This document shows positions 1-10,984 of a stretch of 64,000 nucleotides of DNA, piece after piece (position 1 is the stretch's first letter; each line of letters begins with the position of its first letter). The position numbers were made by a program, and so were the translations under genes. This DNA comes from Watersipora subatra (taxonomy: Eukaryota; Bryozoa; Gymnolaemata; Cheilostomatida; Watersiporidae), in the NCBI RefSeq assembly GCF_963576615.1, contig NC_088715.1, positions 63,570,981 to 63,634,980 of the forward strand. Reading direction: 5' to 3'. The notes under the pieces are model-generated. The model was given only the letters and a program-made list of their open reading frames with translations, did not search any database and was not told the DNA's origin.

Positions 1-1146
1 GTGCAAGACGTTATATGAATATTTTCATAATTTTAAAGTCATCAAACTTTATTTTAGTTTATTTTCCATTTTGATTTAAATCTTTCGCTGCCACGCGCCA
101 CATAGTACAGTTCAGCAGAGCGTTTGGGTATGGCCAAAGCCGCATGGTATGACTTTAGTAGGCTCATAGAAACCTTTCTGATTGGTGGATAGTTCAATTA
201 ATTTATAAAAAAAAACAATTATCAGCAGACATTGTAGAAAATGTTTAAAATCCTGACCATCAATTCTCACTCATCCTGAGCATAGTTTTGCTTTGTTAAA
301 ACTTTATTTTTTATCGCAATTGTTTCTTAGCAATGACCAGTCGTGTCAGACGCATTACAGCTACGGAGGTTCTACTAATTTTACTTCTATGGACTCCGAG
401 TGATGTTTATGGGTCAATAGTATGACTGAGAGTGACTGTTTTATTTTTAGCAACAAAGGCAATGCCGTAAGCTGTAATAATATTGATAAATCGTTCGACA
501 TGAACATGCTAAGATTAGGGACGAAAATGGCCGAAAAAATGTTTGAACTCATCTTTAAACACCTTCATGATTTTTTTAAGGCATCAGCTGACGAAGATTC
601 ATGCCAAGTTATTTTGATATTAATTTTGCAAAACATTTTTTATAGACAGTGTGGTTCATGGATGAAAAAACATTGTGTTTTACATTGTAAAGGAGAAAAT
701 CGTATAACAGGAACAACATAACCCGAGGGGAGCGACTGTACCTGGTTCAAAGCCTAAGTTCACCAACAACTCAATTTTATAATCGAACCAAGTTTGCCTA
801 GCTACAAAGTTGAAATGGTTGCTGGAAAGAGAAACAATAGCTAACCTTGACTACTAAAGCTAGAATTTTAATTTGACCAGTTTTTAATGTGCCACGACAA
901 TCTCGGGCATAAAAATCCTAATCTTTTTTAATAACGCTAAATTTAATAGGGTAAATCAGCAACATGTGTATGTCTATTGAAACAATAAGTCGATGTGCAA
1001 ATAATCCCACATCCGCACAATGAAAACATAGCGAGCAAGGCTTCTATGAATCAAAGATATGAAAGATGCTCTACCGCTATGGAAATATTAAACCCACCAC
1101 TAACGGAAAAATTGCCAGCTGTGTTCTTAGACAAAACCTTCGTTAC
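1..1146. other. 3' side of the ATP1B gene, no secure exon
   Basis: This stretch lies downstream of the last secure ATP1B exon on the minus strand. The C-terminal exons should lie here or beyond the left edge. A very small minus-strand candidate (about 742-769) reads LLVNLGFEP between an AG and a GT in an acceptable phase and loosely resembles the LGFKP segment of vertebrate beta subunits, but it is too short to call. Nothing else coding was recognised. Confidence 0.4.
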
Positions 1147-1307
1147 CTTATTCATTTTGATGACAATAACAGGGGTTCCAGCATCATAGCCATAGTCAGA
1201 ACCGACCTCTAGTTCGTCAAGCAGAGTTGTTATGTTGACATTACAAATTTCAGTGTCCGACCTGTTCATTTTATCACAGTTTATGCCGTCTGGCGATGGC
1301 TCATAGT
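1147..1307 (-). CDS. ATP1B: ATP1B exon 4 (extracellular domain)
   Basis: Acceptor atatttcag, then AC TAT GAG; the carried T completes a Tyr. The exon encodes YEPSPDGINCDKMNRS, EICNVNITTLLDELEVGS and DYGYDAGTPVIVIKMNK, ending at donor gtaacg in phase 0. It contains one expected disulfide pair and the conserved GxPxxxIKxN strand. Confidence 0.92.
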
Positions 1308-4300
1308 CTGAAATATAATTGATTTTAAAATAGAACGTTGTTGTTCGATAGCAAGAGTTGTCTGACCATAACACATATCAGCTATCTGATGCAGAATCAA
1401 ATTGCAGCATATCACAGAAACGCAACAATAAAAATTCCAAAATGAGGAATATGAACTTGAGTGAAACTGACTCAAACTGAGGAGTGTAATGCTACCAAGT
1501 TGAAAACGTTAAGGCTGCAGTGAATCTCAGTCATCACAGAAGTTGTTCTATCTGACTTTTACGGAGTAATCTGAGAAATATATTGATTTCCTTGCTGGCT
1601 ACAGCAAGGAAAATGAAGGAGCACTGACCAAATGCCCTAACCGGCAAGAGAATTAATCCTGACTGGGATAGTAACTAGGGAGCCAGTGGTTGCAGAGACA
1701 AACAAATATTGAGCTATTACATTCAGGTTATTGACCCAGCCGGCTATCAGATACTGCCAAGGAACTTTCTCCCACACAGTTACCTAGACAATCATACAAT
1801 AAGAACATGAATAGCGTAAGTTTCCAATTCCAACTATGATAGGTTAATCATACAATAAAAACATGTATAGCCTAAGTTTCCCATTCCAAATCCAACTATG
1901 ATAGGTTAATCATACAATAAGAACATGTGTAGCCTAAGTTTTCAATTTGAAATCCAACTAGCTGTTGCAGCGCCCACAAATATCTCAAACTACCCTTGAA
2001 TCCTTGTTGAACCACTACAAATATCTGTCTAATTATAAATACATAGAGCCTTCATAGTTCAGCTCCTGGTATTTGATTATTTACTGCTAAACCGTCCCAG
2101 TGAGTCATTAAATCACTGCTTCTGTTATGTGTGAAACGATTTTGGAACATTGCCAATACTATCAGTTAGTCTCTCCTGTATTTGTCACCTCTGGACAAGT
2201 CCTACTTCTGTAAGAGGGAGACGTGTTTCTATTTTTGTACTTTTTTCAAGCTTGTATTTATTAGTTAGCAACGTTTGCCACAAAAACTTCACCATTTAGT
2301 CCAATACTTTGCAGTCCTCTTGCCAACAGCAAATCCTTACATAATTGGAAAACACGCCAAATGACAAGCTTTGATACAGAAACTCTGCTAAAAAAATTCT
2401 TACTAACAATGTGCAACATACATGTATTTTTATCATTATTATGCTAGTTACATTATCCAAAGTATGATGAATACAGTACGTCAGGCTTTTTTGATTTCGA
2501 GAAACATTTTTCACAAAATTTATGATATTAACTGGGTTTTTGTAACATCGTTATTTGGACAATTGCTATGACGAATAGTTTACACTTGATTTGTTTATCG
2601 ATAGCTACTAAAAGAGAATACCACTACTACCACACAAAAAAGTTGCTTCATCAGCATTCAGATGTGCAATACAATACATAGATAATTTGCATGAACAAAA
2701 ATCAAAATTATAAAAAAATCGATTTCAATCAAAAACAATGGATTTTTTGACAAAATTTTTTCCAACCATGAATGATTGTCTCTAGCAGATGCATGGTGAT
2801 AAAAGTGACCTTCAAACAGAAAACAGCTCAAGGATCACGACAATACTCACATCTAAAGAAGGCCGTTAGATGATCAGTATATGCACGGTAGCTGCTAGGC
2901 CTTCCCTGCGAGAACCTGATCAAGGTCGAGTCGAAGATGGGCATAGGCCGTACAGCAACACCTGAGAACAACGAGATAAGTTTTTGATCAGTGAAATAAA
3001 TGCACCTGCCTGGTTCACATTGGTGGTCATCTCCACATGGTACAGATAAAAATGTCTGAACTAGTGCTGGGCATGGGTAGTAATACTCGTTGAACTCGCG
3101 GGTTTATCTTCTCTCGAGTATCGGGTAATAAAGATTTCGGGTATTCTAGTCCTTCGGGTTCGGGTTTTGACTTTTAGGTTCGGGTTTTGGTACACGGATC
3201 CGTCGGGTAGTGTAAACAAAAACTCGGTCTACTGCACCCTGCGCTCTTAGTCTGGGGCCAAAGTGCATTTTTGTGTCATTTTGCTAAGGAGGCACGACAA
3301 TGGGGTATAACGAGTCTTTAATTTAATAGATAGAATAAAGCATCTCATACCTTATTTACCATACCTACCGGAGATATTGTAGTCAAGCAGTGATTACTTG
3401 TCATTAAAAGGTGAGTAGAAATACTTAGATCAAATTTTATTTGCGCAATTAGGCAAATCGGCTTTGTAAACAAATCTATGCCTTTTTTAATACCGCGCGT
3501 GTGTTTGCTTTCATCGATAACACATAGGTCTTTGTCTGTTTCCGCTATCGCCTTGTTAGAAACTGCCATCAGCGTTAGTAGTAGTGAAAATTTAATAACT
3601 CTGTTTAAATTGATTACCACAGCTAGCTATTATGGATTGCATAATTCATTATAACCAAGTTTTACTAAGCCAACAAGCCTTACTAACTGAAAAAGCCGAT
3701 AATGTAAAGTTTTTATGAGATTTGGAGCACCATCTACAAAAAATCAGAGAGGTCCATAGAACATGCTTACATATTAAGCTACCATAGACCCTATCTTCTG
3801 CTACCTGTCAACACGAAAATTCCCTGTGGCCCAGACTATCGTGACTGTTTAACAATCCGCCTGTTAACGCTGCGACGAATGTCAGTCAATAAAAACTGTG
3901 AAAAATGATAAATAAATTGAAAAGAAATATAATTGCTTTGTAAATTTGAAGATATACCTGTTTAGAAAATTTAACATAAAATCCATATCAACAAACCCCA
4001 TACCCGAAAAACCCGTAGGCAAAGAGATACCCGAGCCTAGCACTACTAGCTACCCGATACTCGAAAAACCCGAACAGAAGGGGGCGGGTTTAAACCCGTT
4101 GACCAAGAAGTACTCGTGCCCAGCACTAGTCTGAACTGACCAAATATTTCTGGTTATATTATGTCTTTTATGTGTGAACAGCGACCAATCTGACTGAAGG
4201 ATGATTCTTTTGTCCAAACAATCAGCATTCACAAGATTTGAATGTTCGTCTTAGATGTTTTGTTAGAGAATAAACTTGTCAACATTCCTTTCTTTTAACT

Positions 4301-6226
4301 CACAAATACAAAAGCGAGATTGGAGCATCAATGCACATAATCAAAACGTCGTAGTTATTTGTCTGTATACCTGGGTTCCCTTGCAACTGAGATACAGTTC
4401 CGTTATACGTAGGTGACACTTCATCCAATGTGCTATAAAATGCGTGCAGCAGGCCAGCGAACCATCCCGCCAAACAACAGTAAAAGATAGCATAGAAGAC
4501 TCCAATCTTAACTACAAAAATAAAATAGGTTCATTAGAGCCGTGTGACAAGTATACAATACCAATACTGGCAAGTAAAAATAACTCAGCACTAGATGAAA
4601 GAAATCCAAGTCTGGGAACCTTCACGACTCTGACCTGTATATGGCAAGGGTCAGCGCTTAACAAACAAAACTGACAGCAGTAAGATTGATACCAGCATTC
4701 CAGACACGCAAGTGTAGTAGATATTTCATTAATGGCATTGGGCAATCACGTTATCAAAATATAAAAACCCACAAAAGAATCAAGTTGCAAGACATCCTGC
4801 CGGCTCAGCATCTACATATATACATGACGGTATATTATAGTTCTATTTCATCGATTCAAATACACCAATGTCATTATAGTCCACATTCAATGACTATTCA
4901 ATATACTGTACAATACAGTGATGTAATATTCATGTAACAAGACAAGATTGTGATCCTAATTGGTTGTCTACAACAAAGGCTAAGATCAGATTACAGCAAA
5001 CCAATGGCAGCCAGTATTTGTACTAGAAGACAAAGGCTCATCTCTCATATCATATACATGATTTTAAAGCCCTGTAGACTTTGGCGGGCCAGGCCTTTAT
5101 CCCAGACCCCACTGGGGGGCTTACAGCACCACCCAGCTGTTCGAAGCGTCACTACATGACGGTGGAGTCGCGTTGCGACTCCTGGTCGCCTACACCCACT
5201 TCTGTCAACTTTACAGTTATGGTTAAAAATGTTAGCAATACACCACTGCTTTCAACGGTTGAAGTTTAACTAACATTCCACAGCATAACTAACCAATATG
5301 CTCCAGGTTCTTCTGCAAATAATCATGTTAGAGCAAATCACAACTATTACAATATTCACTATGTTTCCATGATGCGCAGTGCTTCGGAGTTGCGCTATCT
5401 CCGAATCATGGAAACGGCGTCTTCGCACTGAAATCACTGCGCACTGATCAGTGCGAAGCCAGTGCAAATTCGAAGCAAAGAAACAGCGACTGCGCAGTGG
5501 CTGCGCATAGCTCTCATGCCGTGGATACGGATTCTTCGAAGGCCATAAACTAGTACAAAGGTTGTCCCGCTAATCTTGTTTTTTTATTCTTCCGATCTTC
5601 TTTCACTTAAATTTAATTATGGTCTGCATTCACGAGGATAATGAGGTGATTACTTTCCTGGACTTTGTTATCGATGCCAACACATTTCGAAAAATAGGTG
5701 GCAAGTCCTAAATTAACGTATAAATAATATATTACTTAAAAATACTTATTAAAAATATATTACTTTGTAAAAAGTGTGTTAAGGTTTGTAAAACCTTGTG
5801 AATGTGTATTGTAAATAAAAGTATAATGACGACAGAATCATAAAAAGACCGTTTATGACGTTCGGTAACCGTGATCGATTCTATTTCTCCATCAGGCGAT
5901 TCGATTTATACAATTTCTCTTCTCTGGCTAATTTGCTGAAATTCTGAAAACCACTGCGCAGCATGGAAACGTACAATCCCCTCGACTTCGGAGGGGGGCT
6001 GCTTCGCAGTACTGCGCACCATGGAAACATAGTGAATATCTTTCAGAAGCTACACCACTGCTTGTATTCAATTGCAAATATGAAACACAAAACACAGTTT
6101 CATCGAATACATACGCCAGCTAATTCCAGTTCTCCCCAAAAAGGTTCCTTTCTGGCTATTGTACAAGAAAGTCAAACAAGTTTCTTTTTGTTCCTCCTCA
6201 ACGGCGACTTCTCCTTTGGAATCCAT
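1147..6226 (-). CDS. ATP1B: Na+/K+-ATPase beta subunit gene (partial, 4 exons seen)
   Basis: Joined exons 6226-6115, 4511-4371, 2961-2851 and 1307-1147 encode a type II membrane glycoprotein, the beta subunit that folds and delivers the catalytic alpha subunit of the Na+/K+ pump to the plasma membrane. Seen in sequence: cytoplasmic tail with FLYNSQKGTFLGRTGISW, the family's hallmark before the membrane; one transmembrane segment KIGVFYAIFYCCLAGWFAGL; an extracellular part with NGT, NRS and NIT glycosylation sequons, a Cys pair (GINC, EIC) and YGYDAGTPVIVIKMNK, matching the YGYKEGKPCIIIKLN region of vertebrate beta subunits. Splice phases agree at all three junctions (phase 1 each). About 173 residues are visible of a usual 300 or so; the C-terminus is missing. 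Which beta paralogue this is cannot be decided. H+/K+-ATPase beta is a less likely alternative. Confidence 0.93.
1308..2850 (-). other. ATP1B intron 3
   Basis: GT-AG intron on the minus strand, mostly unremarkable AT-rich sequence. It holds a roughly threefold direct repeat at 1791-1985. Confidence 0.75.
1791..1985. repeat. Three imperfect direct copies of a ~60-bp unit
   Basis: The phrase AATCATACAATAAGAACATG followed by AGCCTAAGTTTCC and CCAACTATGATAGGTT recurs three times with small changes. Confidence 0.8.
2851..2961 (-). CDS. ATP1B: ATP1B exon 3 (proximal extracellular stalk)
   Basis: Acceptor ttctcag, then GT GTT GCT GTA; with the carried G it reads GVAVRPMPIFDSTLIRFSQG and continues to HLTAFFR, donor gtgagt (phase 1). 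It aligns by position with [20 protein letters not shown] of vertebrate beta-1, including the RFS/SFR strand and the following Tyr-Ala-Tyr. Confidence 0.9.
2962..4370 (-). other. ATP1B intron 2
   Basis: GT-AG intron on the minus strand. Three quarters of it is the hAT element at 3062-4128. The remainder shows nothing recognisable. Confidence 0.8.
3062..4128. mobile_element. hAT-type DNA transposon, non-autonomous
   Basis: The element begins TAGTGCTGGGCATG and ends with the inverse CGTGCCCAGCACTA. It is flanked by a perfect 8-bp direct repeat, GTCTGAAC at 3054-3061 and 4129-4136, which together with this terminal sequence is diagnostic of hAT transposons. Subterminal regions carry repeated CGGGTT/AACCCG motifs. 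The largest internal minus-strand ORF (3345-3620, 91 codons) does not look like a transposase to me. Confidence 0.92.
4371..4511 (-). CDS. ATP1B: ATP1B exon 2 (transmembrane segment)
   Basis: The minus-strand acceptor tttttgtag precedes TT AAG ATT GGA. With the C carried over from exon 1 this makes LKIGVFYAIFYCC. The exon encodes the single membrane span and SPTYNGTVSQLQGNP, ending at donor gtatac (phase 1). Confidence 0.93.
4512..6114 (-). other. ATP1B intron 1
   Basis: GT-AG intron on the minus strand. It holds the terminal-inverted-repeat element at 5356-6035. The rest (4512-5350) shows no coding signal beyond shadow ORFs; small palindromes occur around 5150-5190. Confidence 0.8.
5356..6035. 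mobile_element. 680-bp terminal-inverted-repeat DNA element
   Basis: The left end TCACTATGTTTCCATGATGC is repeated in inverse at the right end (CCATGGAAACATAGTGA), giving about 28 bp of terminal inverted repeat. An ATAT sits directly outside both ends (5352-5355 and 6036-6039), the likely target duplication. The interior is rich in TGCGCAGT-like motifs and has no transposase, so it is non-autonomous. The superfamily is not clear. Confidence 0.75.
6115..6226 (-). CDS. ATP1B: ATP1B exon 1 (cytoplasmic N-terminus)
   Basis: The ATG at 6226-6224 starts MDSKGEVAVEEEQ and the exon ends after the conserved GRTGISW with donor gtatgt at 6114 (phase 1). An upstream in-frame ATG at 6280 would add 18 residues; the nearer ATG is preferred because it gives the usual family length and has G at +4. 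Confidence 0.9.
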
Positions 6227-8706
6227 ATCTAAACCGTACCGGGTGTGCCTGAGAGCTGCAATGACATTCCCAAACAGCAAATGCAGGTGCGTGAAACACC
6301 CGGATGAACCGGTTTACGTTAAAAATAGTATTCTATATTTGAATAAATGTTTGTAACTAAAATAAAAAATTTAAAATTTTTATAAAAAAACAAATAAAAT
6401 GACATAAAATACAAATAACTTTTGGGCTTGTTATTAACAACGCCGTTGAATCGCGATTGAAAAACACGCCGAGCCCGTGCTCCGCTTCACGACTACGTGT
6501 ATTATCATTCGCCAATTCGCTAGAAAATTCTATAGCTCCAATACGTATATTTATTGCGCACATTGCATACGATTAGATATGAATAGCAATAATCTAGTAG
6601 TGCCAGTAGTATGCTGTTATAATATTAGTCTTTTCATCTATAAAACTTAACTCTTCTGTTTTGTGTCATTCAAACAAATCAAGGACTTCCAAAGAGGACT
6701 TAGTTTGGCAATATGTAACGTAAAAAATGACAATACCTAATCTAACATCCATAGAACCCTAAAACCGTAGGAATTTAGTCGGGCAACACAGGCCTTCAGT
6801 TCACGGTGCGTTCATCATTCAGCAACCACAACTTTTGTAACGACATGGTCAGGTAACTCCATGTAAGTATTCATATGCAGGGGGTGGAGAGGGCCCCATA
6901 TGAATATTTACATAGAATTATCTCACCTTGTTATTCCTAAACCTAAACAAGGGCTTAACTTTATGGGTTAGCAGCCTGTGATCCTCCATACATCAAAAAG
7001 AACCGAAGGAATCTCTATTCAAACGAATTTATTACATTTTCGTTTTCTTAATGTCATGCAATAGAAAAACAGGCATAGACCTATTTTGATAATTGAGAGA
7101 ATTTTACAATGTATAAACGAAATAGACTTATTTTTAAGACCGTCGCTCTCAAAAGATAGATCGCTCGGAATCATCCGCCTAACTTTCCGCGGGGCATGAG
7201 AATTAGAATACTTTGTTTTCATTTTTTATCACATTTTTCTGTCATTAGAGTAAACAATATAAATTAGTGATCTATATAATAATAAATCGATAAGCTTTTA
7301 TAAGATAGGATAAGATTTTCAATCGATACATCAAGCTGGTTTAAGCAGTTTAATCTGCGATTGGGTACTGCAATAACAAAAAGGTTCTCTTGGATAATAG
7401 CTATGGCCATGTTGTAGGACAAAAGGTACGCCAAAGTACCTAGTTTATTGTGAAGTTTCAGAGTACGTAAAATTGTGTCATAAAATACGAAACAACACTA
7501 TCTACTTTAATTTGCTTACTGACGTATCAATAATACGTAGATGTAAGTTATGGTTAGTGGCTCGTCGGCCCCGGAATAAATAAATCAGAGTATCCTACCC
7601 TTAATTTTATCAAACTCAACATAACAATGGGCAGTTAAAATTTCGTAATTATTTATTTCAATGTTGGGTTGTATGATTTATAGTAGTTAATGTATTAGGT
7701 ATGTATACTATAAATCAATTCATATTAAAGTTGTTTTAAAGAGAATTGAATCAAATATCCTGCATATCCACAACAATTTTTTGACCTTTCAAGAGGCTTC
7801 ATGGACGTAAGGCTATAAAAATACTTCATTCAATCAAGTACAGCGCCTTGTTTTGAACAGTAGATTGTTCTTGACTGCTTAAACATAATTTGAATACAAA
7901 CTACGAGCATTTATTGAAATGTGTAGGCTACAGTTGAGTCGCTAAATAGTGTAACTCAATGTTTTTAAAATTCATAGCGAATCATAAGGATATTAGTAAT
8001 TTTAAGGGATATTCATCTCATCTTTGATTACAGACTTCAACAAGGATGAGACATGCTTTATCATTATCTAAACGCTTTTCTATATTTAAGTAACATGAGC
8101 ACAAGCAGTTAAACAAAATTGCAAATCAGAAAAACGATGCAAGTTAACTGAACAGAATAGAGTGCTTATGTGGACCAATATGTATTTAAGCTGTTTTGCA
8201 CAAAATGCCTTACAGTGGTGATGCATTTGCAAGTTCACACATTAAATTTGAATAACTAGAGTCTCATAGTTGGCCTTGCGAATCCCGTTTATTTTCTAGC
8301 CACATGTGAAAGGGAAAATGTCCTATAAGGGTGTCTATACTGTGTATCCTAGTAGACCGAACATTTAGTGCGCCGTGACAGATCGTCAGCCGTGATGTTA
8401 AAGCACAGAGAATGAGCAGCTGCCCAATTATTCTGAATTACCTAAAGGTGGTTGATTGGTACATATGTTTTAATATTGGCCTACCTGAATTTCATGAGTT
8501 GGAGTCCCATTGAAAGTAATCTTTCCATCTAACCTTTAACACTGGCTTCAGACAGATAGGCACCACGCTTACTATAGTAAATTAAAATTTTTGATTTACT
8601 CCATTTTATATACACAATAATTTCTTCTCCGCAACACAGACTTTGCTGTCTAGAGAACAGTGAAAAATTGATTTAAATTAACAATGCAGGGTGCGTTCCC
8701 CTTACC
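6227..8706. other. Intergenic region upstream of ATP1B
   Basis: It holds the presumed ATP1B promoter and 5' UTR on the minus strand, but no TATA box or initiator can be singled out. No coding exon, RNA gene or tandem array was recognised. Confidence 0.5.
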
Positions 8707-8710
8707 TTAA

Positions 8711-9607
8711 AGGTTGACTTGCAACAAAATTCACATTACAGTTATATGGTATCAAAAGATTCACCATGTCTTACTCTGCTGAGTTGTATGTGCAAAATAT
8801 GTGGAAATGTGATTACAAGTTCTTAAAAGCTCAAAAACGAACAGTTAATCGTAGCCAACACGAAACCGCCATAGATTAGATTTTTTTCCAAAACGGCTCA
8901 AATGGGACATAGTTGTACAAGATGGCTTCTGTTTACGCTTTCACGCAACCTCATTCGTCGAAATATTTTCACAAATGTACTTCACGCATTCAATAAAACC
9001 ATGTCTATTGTTCTTATGCATCTATTTATCGTCATTGGGATGCTGTCACTTTCAGCACTGATATCTTATAACCTACCGTGAACATTCGTTTAATCTTTTA
9101 ACCGTAGCTCGAAGGAGCACCAATGAAAAAATACCAGTAAAGTATCATTGTACGATGAACATGACGAGCCTGTTGGTCACTTGAGATAATCGAAAAAGGC
9201 TGCATAAATTATTCGCGAAGAATGGGTCACATGATTAGATAAAGCCGAAACAAAACTGTAAAGTAGCGAGCATCTATATGTGATACGGGGTCTTTGGTGA
9301 AACTCGAAGTGTTTGCCATAAACTAGTGCTACGAGAATTTTTATATTGAGCCTGTTACTGGCTTTTCAATTTACGTCAGAACATCACGTGACAAAACAAT
9401 AACCAAGTGTAATGACTTCGTCAGAGAAATAAACTGATTCCGATCTATGGCGGTTTCTTGATGGCTACGATCAACTGTTCGTTTTTGAGCCTTTAGAGCT
9501 TGTAATCACATTTCCACATATTTTGCACTTACAACACAGCAGAGTAAAACATGGTGAAACTTTGGATACTAAATAACTGTAATATGAATTTCGTTGCAAA
9601 TCAGCCT
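8711..9607. mobile_element. TTAA-flanked element with long inverted ends, copy 1
   Basis: It begins AGGTTGACTTGCAACAAAAT and ends with the inverse. The inverted ends run about 150-165 bp, including CACCATG, ACATATTTTGCAC and GAGCTTGTAATCAC-like stretches. It is preceded by TTAA (8707-8710) and followed by TTAG (9608-9611), a decayed TTAA duplication. A second copy lies at 36942-37817. TTAA targets point to piggyBac- or Kolobok-type elements. No transposase is present. Confidence 0.85.
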
Positions 9608-9611
9608 TTAG

Positions 9612-10800
9612 TGTAAAATTACATAAACCAAGTGAAAGTGACGAGAAAAGGAAGAAAAAATGTCGATACAAATAAATAGTACTACGGTTACTGTAGTTTA
9701 GTTTCTTTTATATTTCAATGGCCAAAGAGGTAGGTTTAGAACGATTCCGGAACGGATTAGGTAATTTACATGTCTTTTACAGTTCGTAGAATGTAAAATC
9801 CCTAGCGTTTTACCGGTTTTGGAACAGATTATTTTCGTTGTGGGAGCATCTACTGTATTTTATTAAGTTTAGTTTTCTATATGTTAGTGAAGTTATGTGA
9901 ATGACAATGGATAAATCCCTTTACCATTATTTCATTTACAGCAGTAGCATGCACGTCAGCCTCACTTTGAAAATGTGGAAAGTTATATTAAAAACAAACC
10001 ACATTGTGCAAATTTTTTCGACCAAAGGTGTAGGTACAAGTATTGCATTCATTTGTTATGAAGCAGCTTGAATCAATAACTTCAATTTACTGTAAGCCTC
10101 ACTTTAAAGTAAGGTTTCAATGAAATAATCTTTAAAGCCAATGATCTTCTGATGGCTAGCAATCTTCCAACCATCACCTCTTTCTCTCAAGTTTGTTGCA
10201 GAGAGATGAAAGACTGTTAAAAAAAAGCAAAAACAGAGTCGAAAAGTAAATAATAGTCGCTATCAATAATCAAAAAGTCGGGAAATTGCCAAAAACCTCT
10301 GAGAGAGAAAATCACATAAAAATCCTAATAAAGGTCTAATATAATCTAAATAAGGTCTAAATAATCCAAAAGTCTGCAAATGCTAGTTCGGGAACTCATT
10401 GCATCAAGTTTAACTTTTCCAGGGATAGTAGAAATGTATGCAGTACCGACAACTCGCTGCTCCCGTTATTTTCCACTATTAGTCTTCAATTATCACTCTT
10501 TTATTTCTGAGATTGCTTCATTTTAGCAGTTTTTTCAACTCCAAGTTTACTAGAACATTTAAAAACCTGCAGTACTATTTTAGGTTTTGCAAAATCAGTT
10601 GTGACGTATTGTATTTTGCTGATCATAAGAAAGTTGCTAATTCAAGTTTGTAAATGGGTTGCGATCTAGGAAACCATGGAACTGAAACCATAACTAAATG
10701 TATAATATTGGTAACGATTTTTGCAACACATGCATTTATACCAATCAAAGAGTGATGTTTCTGAATCTGAAGTCGGTTTAGCCTATAGAAGTCTCCAACC
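9612..10800. other. Intergenic, nothing recognised
   Basis: AT-rich sequence without a convincing coding segment or repeat. Confidence 0.4.
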
Positions 10801-10853
10801 CTCGGACAAACCCCTTTATAACCGTTGCTACGCTAAACAGGAAGTACTGAAAA

Positions 10854-10984
10854 ATGGCGTCCGATAAAAGTAATCGCTTCTTTTTTGCAGATTTTAAAGA
10901 TAACTGACATTTTGGACACTTTTAATGAGTACTTTGGTATTCCAACTGATGTCGAAAGCAGTGAAAGTAAAGGGAATGACGATG
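10854..10984 (+). CDS. Candidate ATRX first coding exon (frame broken)
   Basis: An ATG in good context (AAAAATGGCG) follows CAGGAAGT, an ETS-like core often found near start sites. Frame 0 gives MASDKSNRFFFADFKDN and a stop. The next frame, entered if one T of the six-T run at 10881-10886 is absent, is open as ILKITDILDTFNEYFGIPTD and on to SSESKGNDD before a GT at 10985. That style resembles the short hydrophobic-then-acidic ATRX N-terminus, but its end phase (1) does not fit the next exon at 14083 (needs phase 2), so an intermediate exon would be required. It could be a different transcript or chance. Confidence 0.25.

Noticed and set aside
2296..2514. Minus-strand ORF between ATP1B exons
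   Set aside because: Exons on either side join in phase without it, and its composition is not beta-subunit-like.
3345..3620. 91-codon minus-strand ORF with a signal-peptide-like start
   Set aside because: Lies inside the hAT element, unrelated to ATP1B frames, no family recognised; probably chance.
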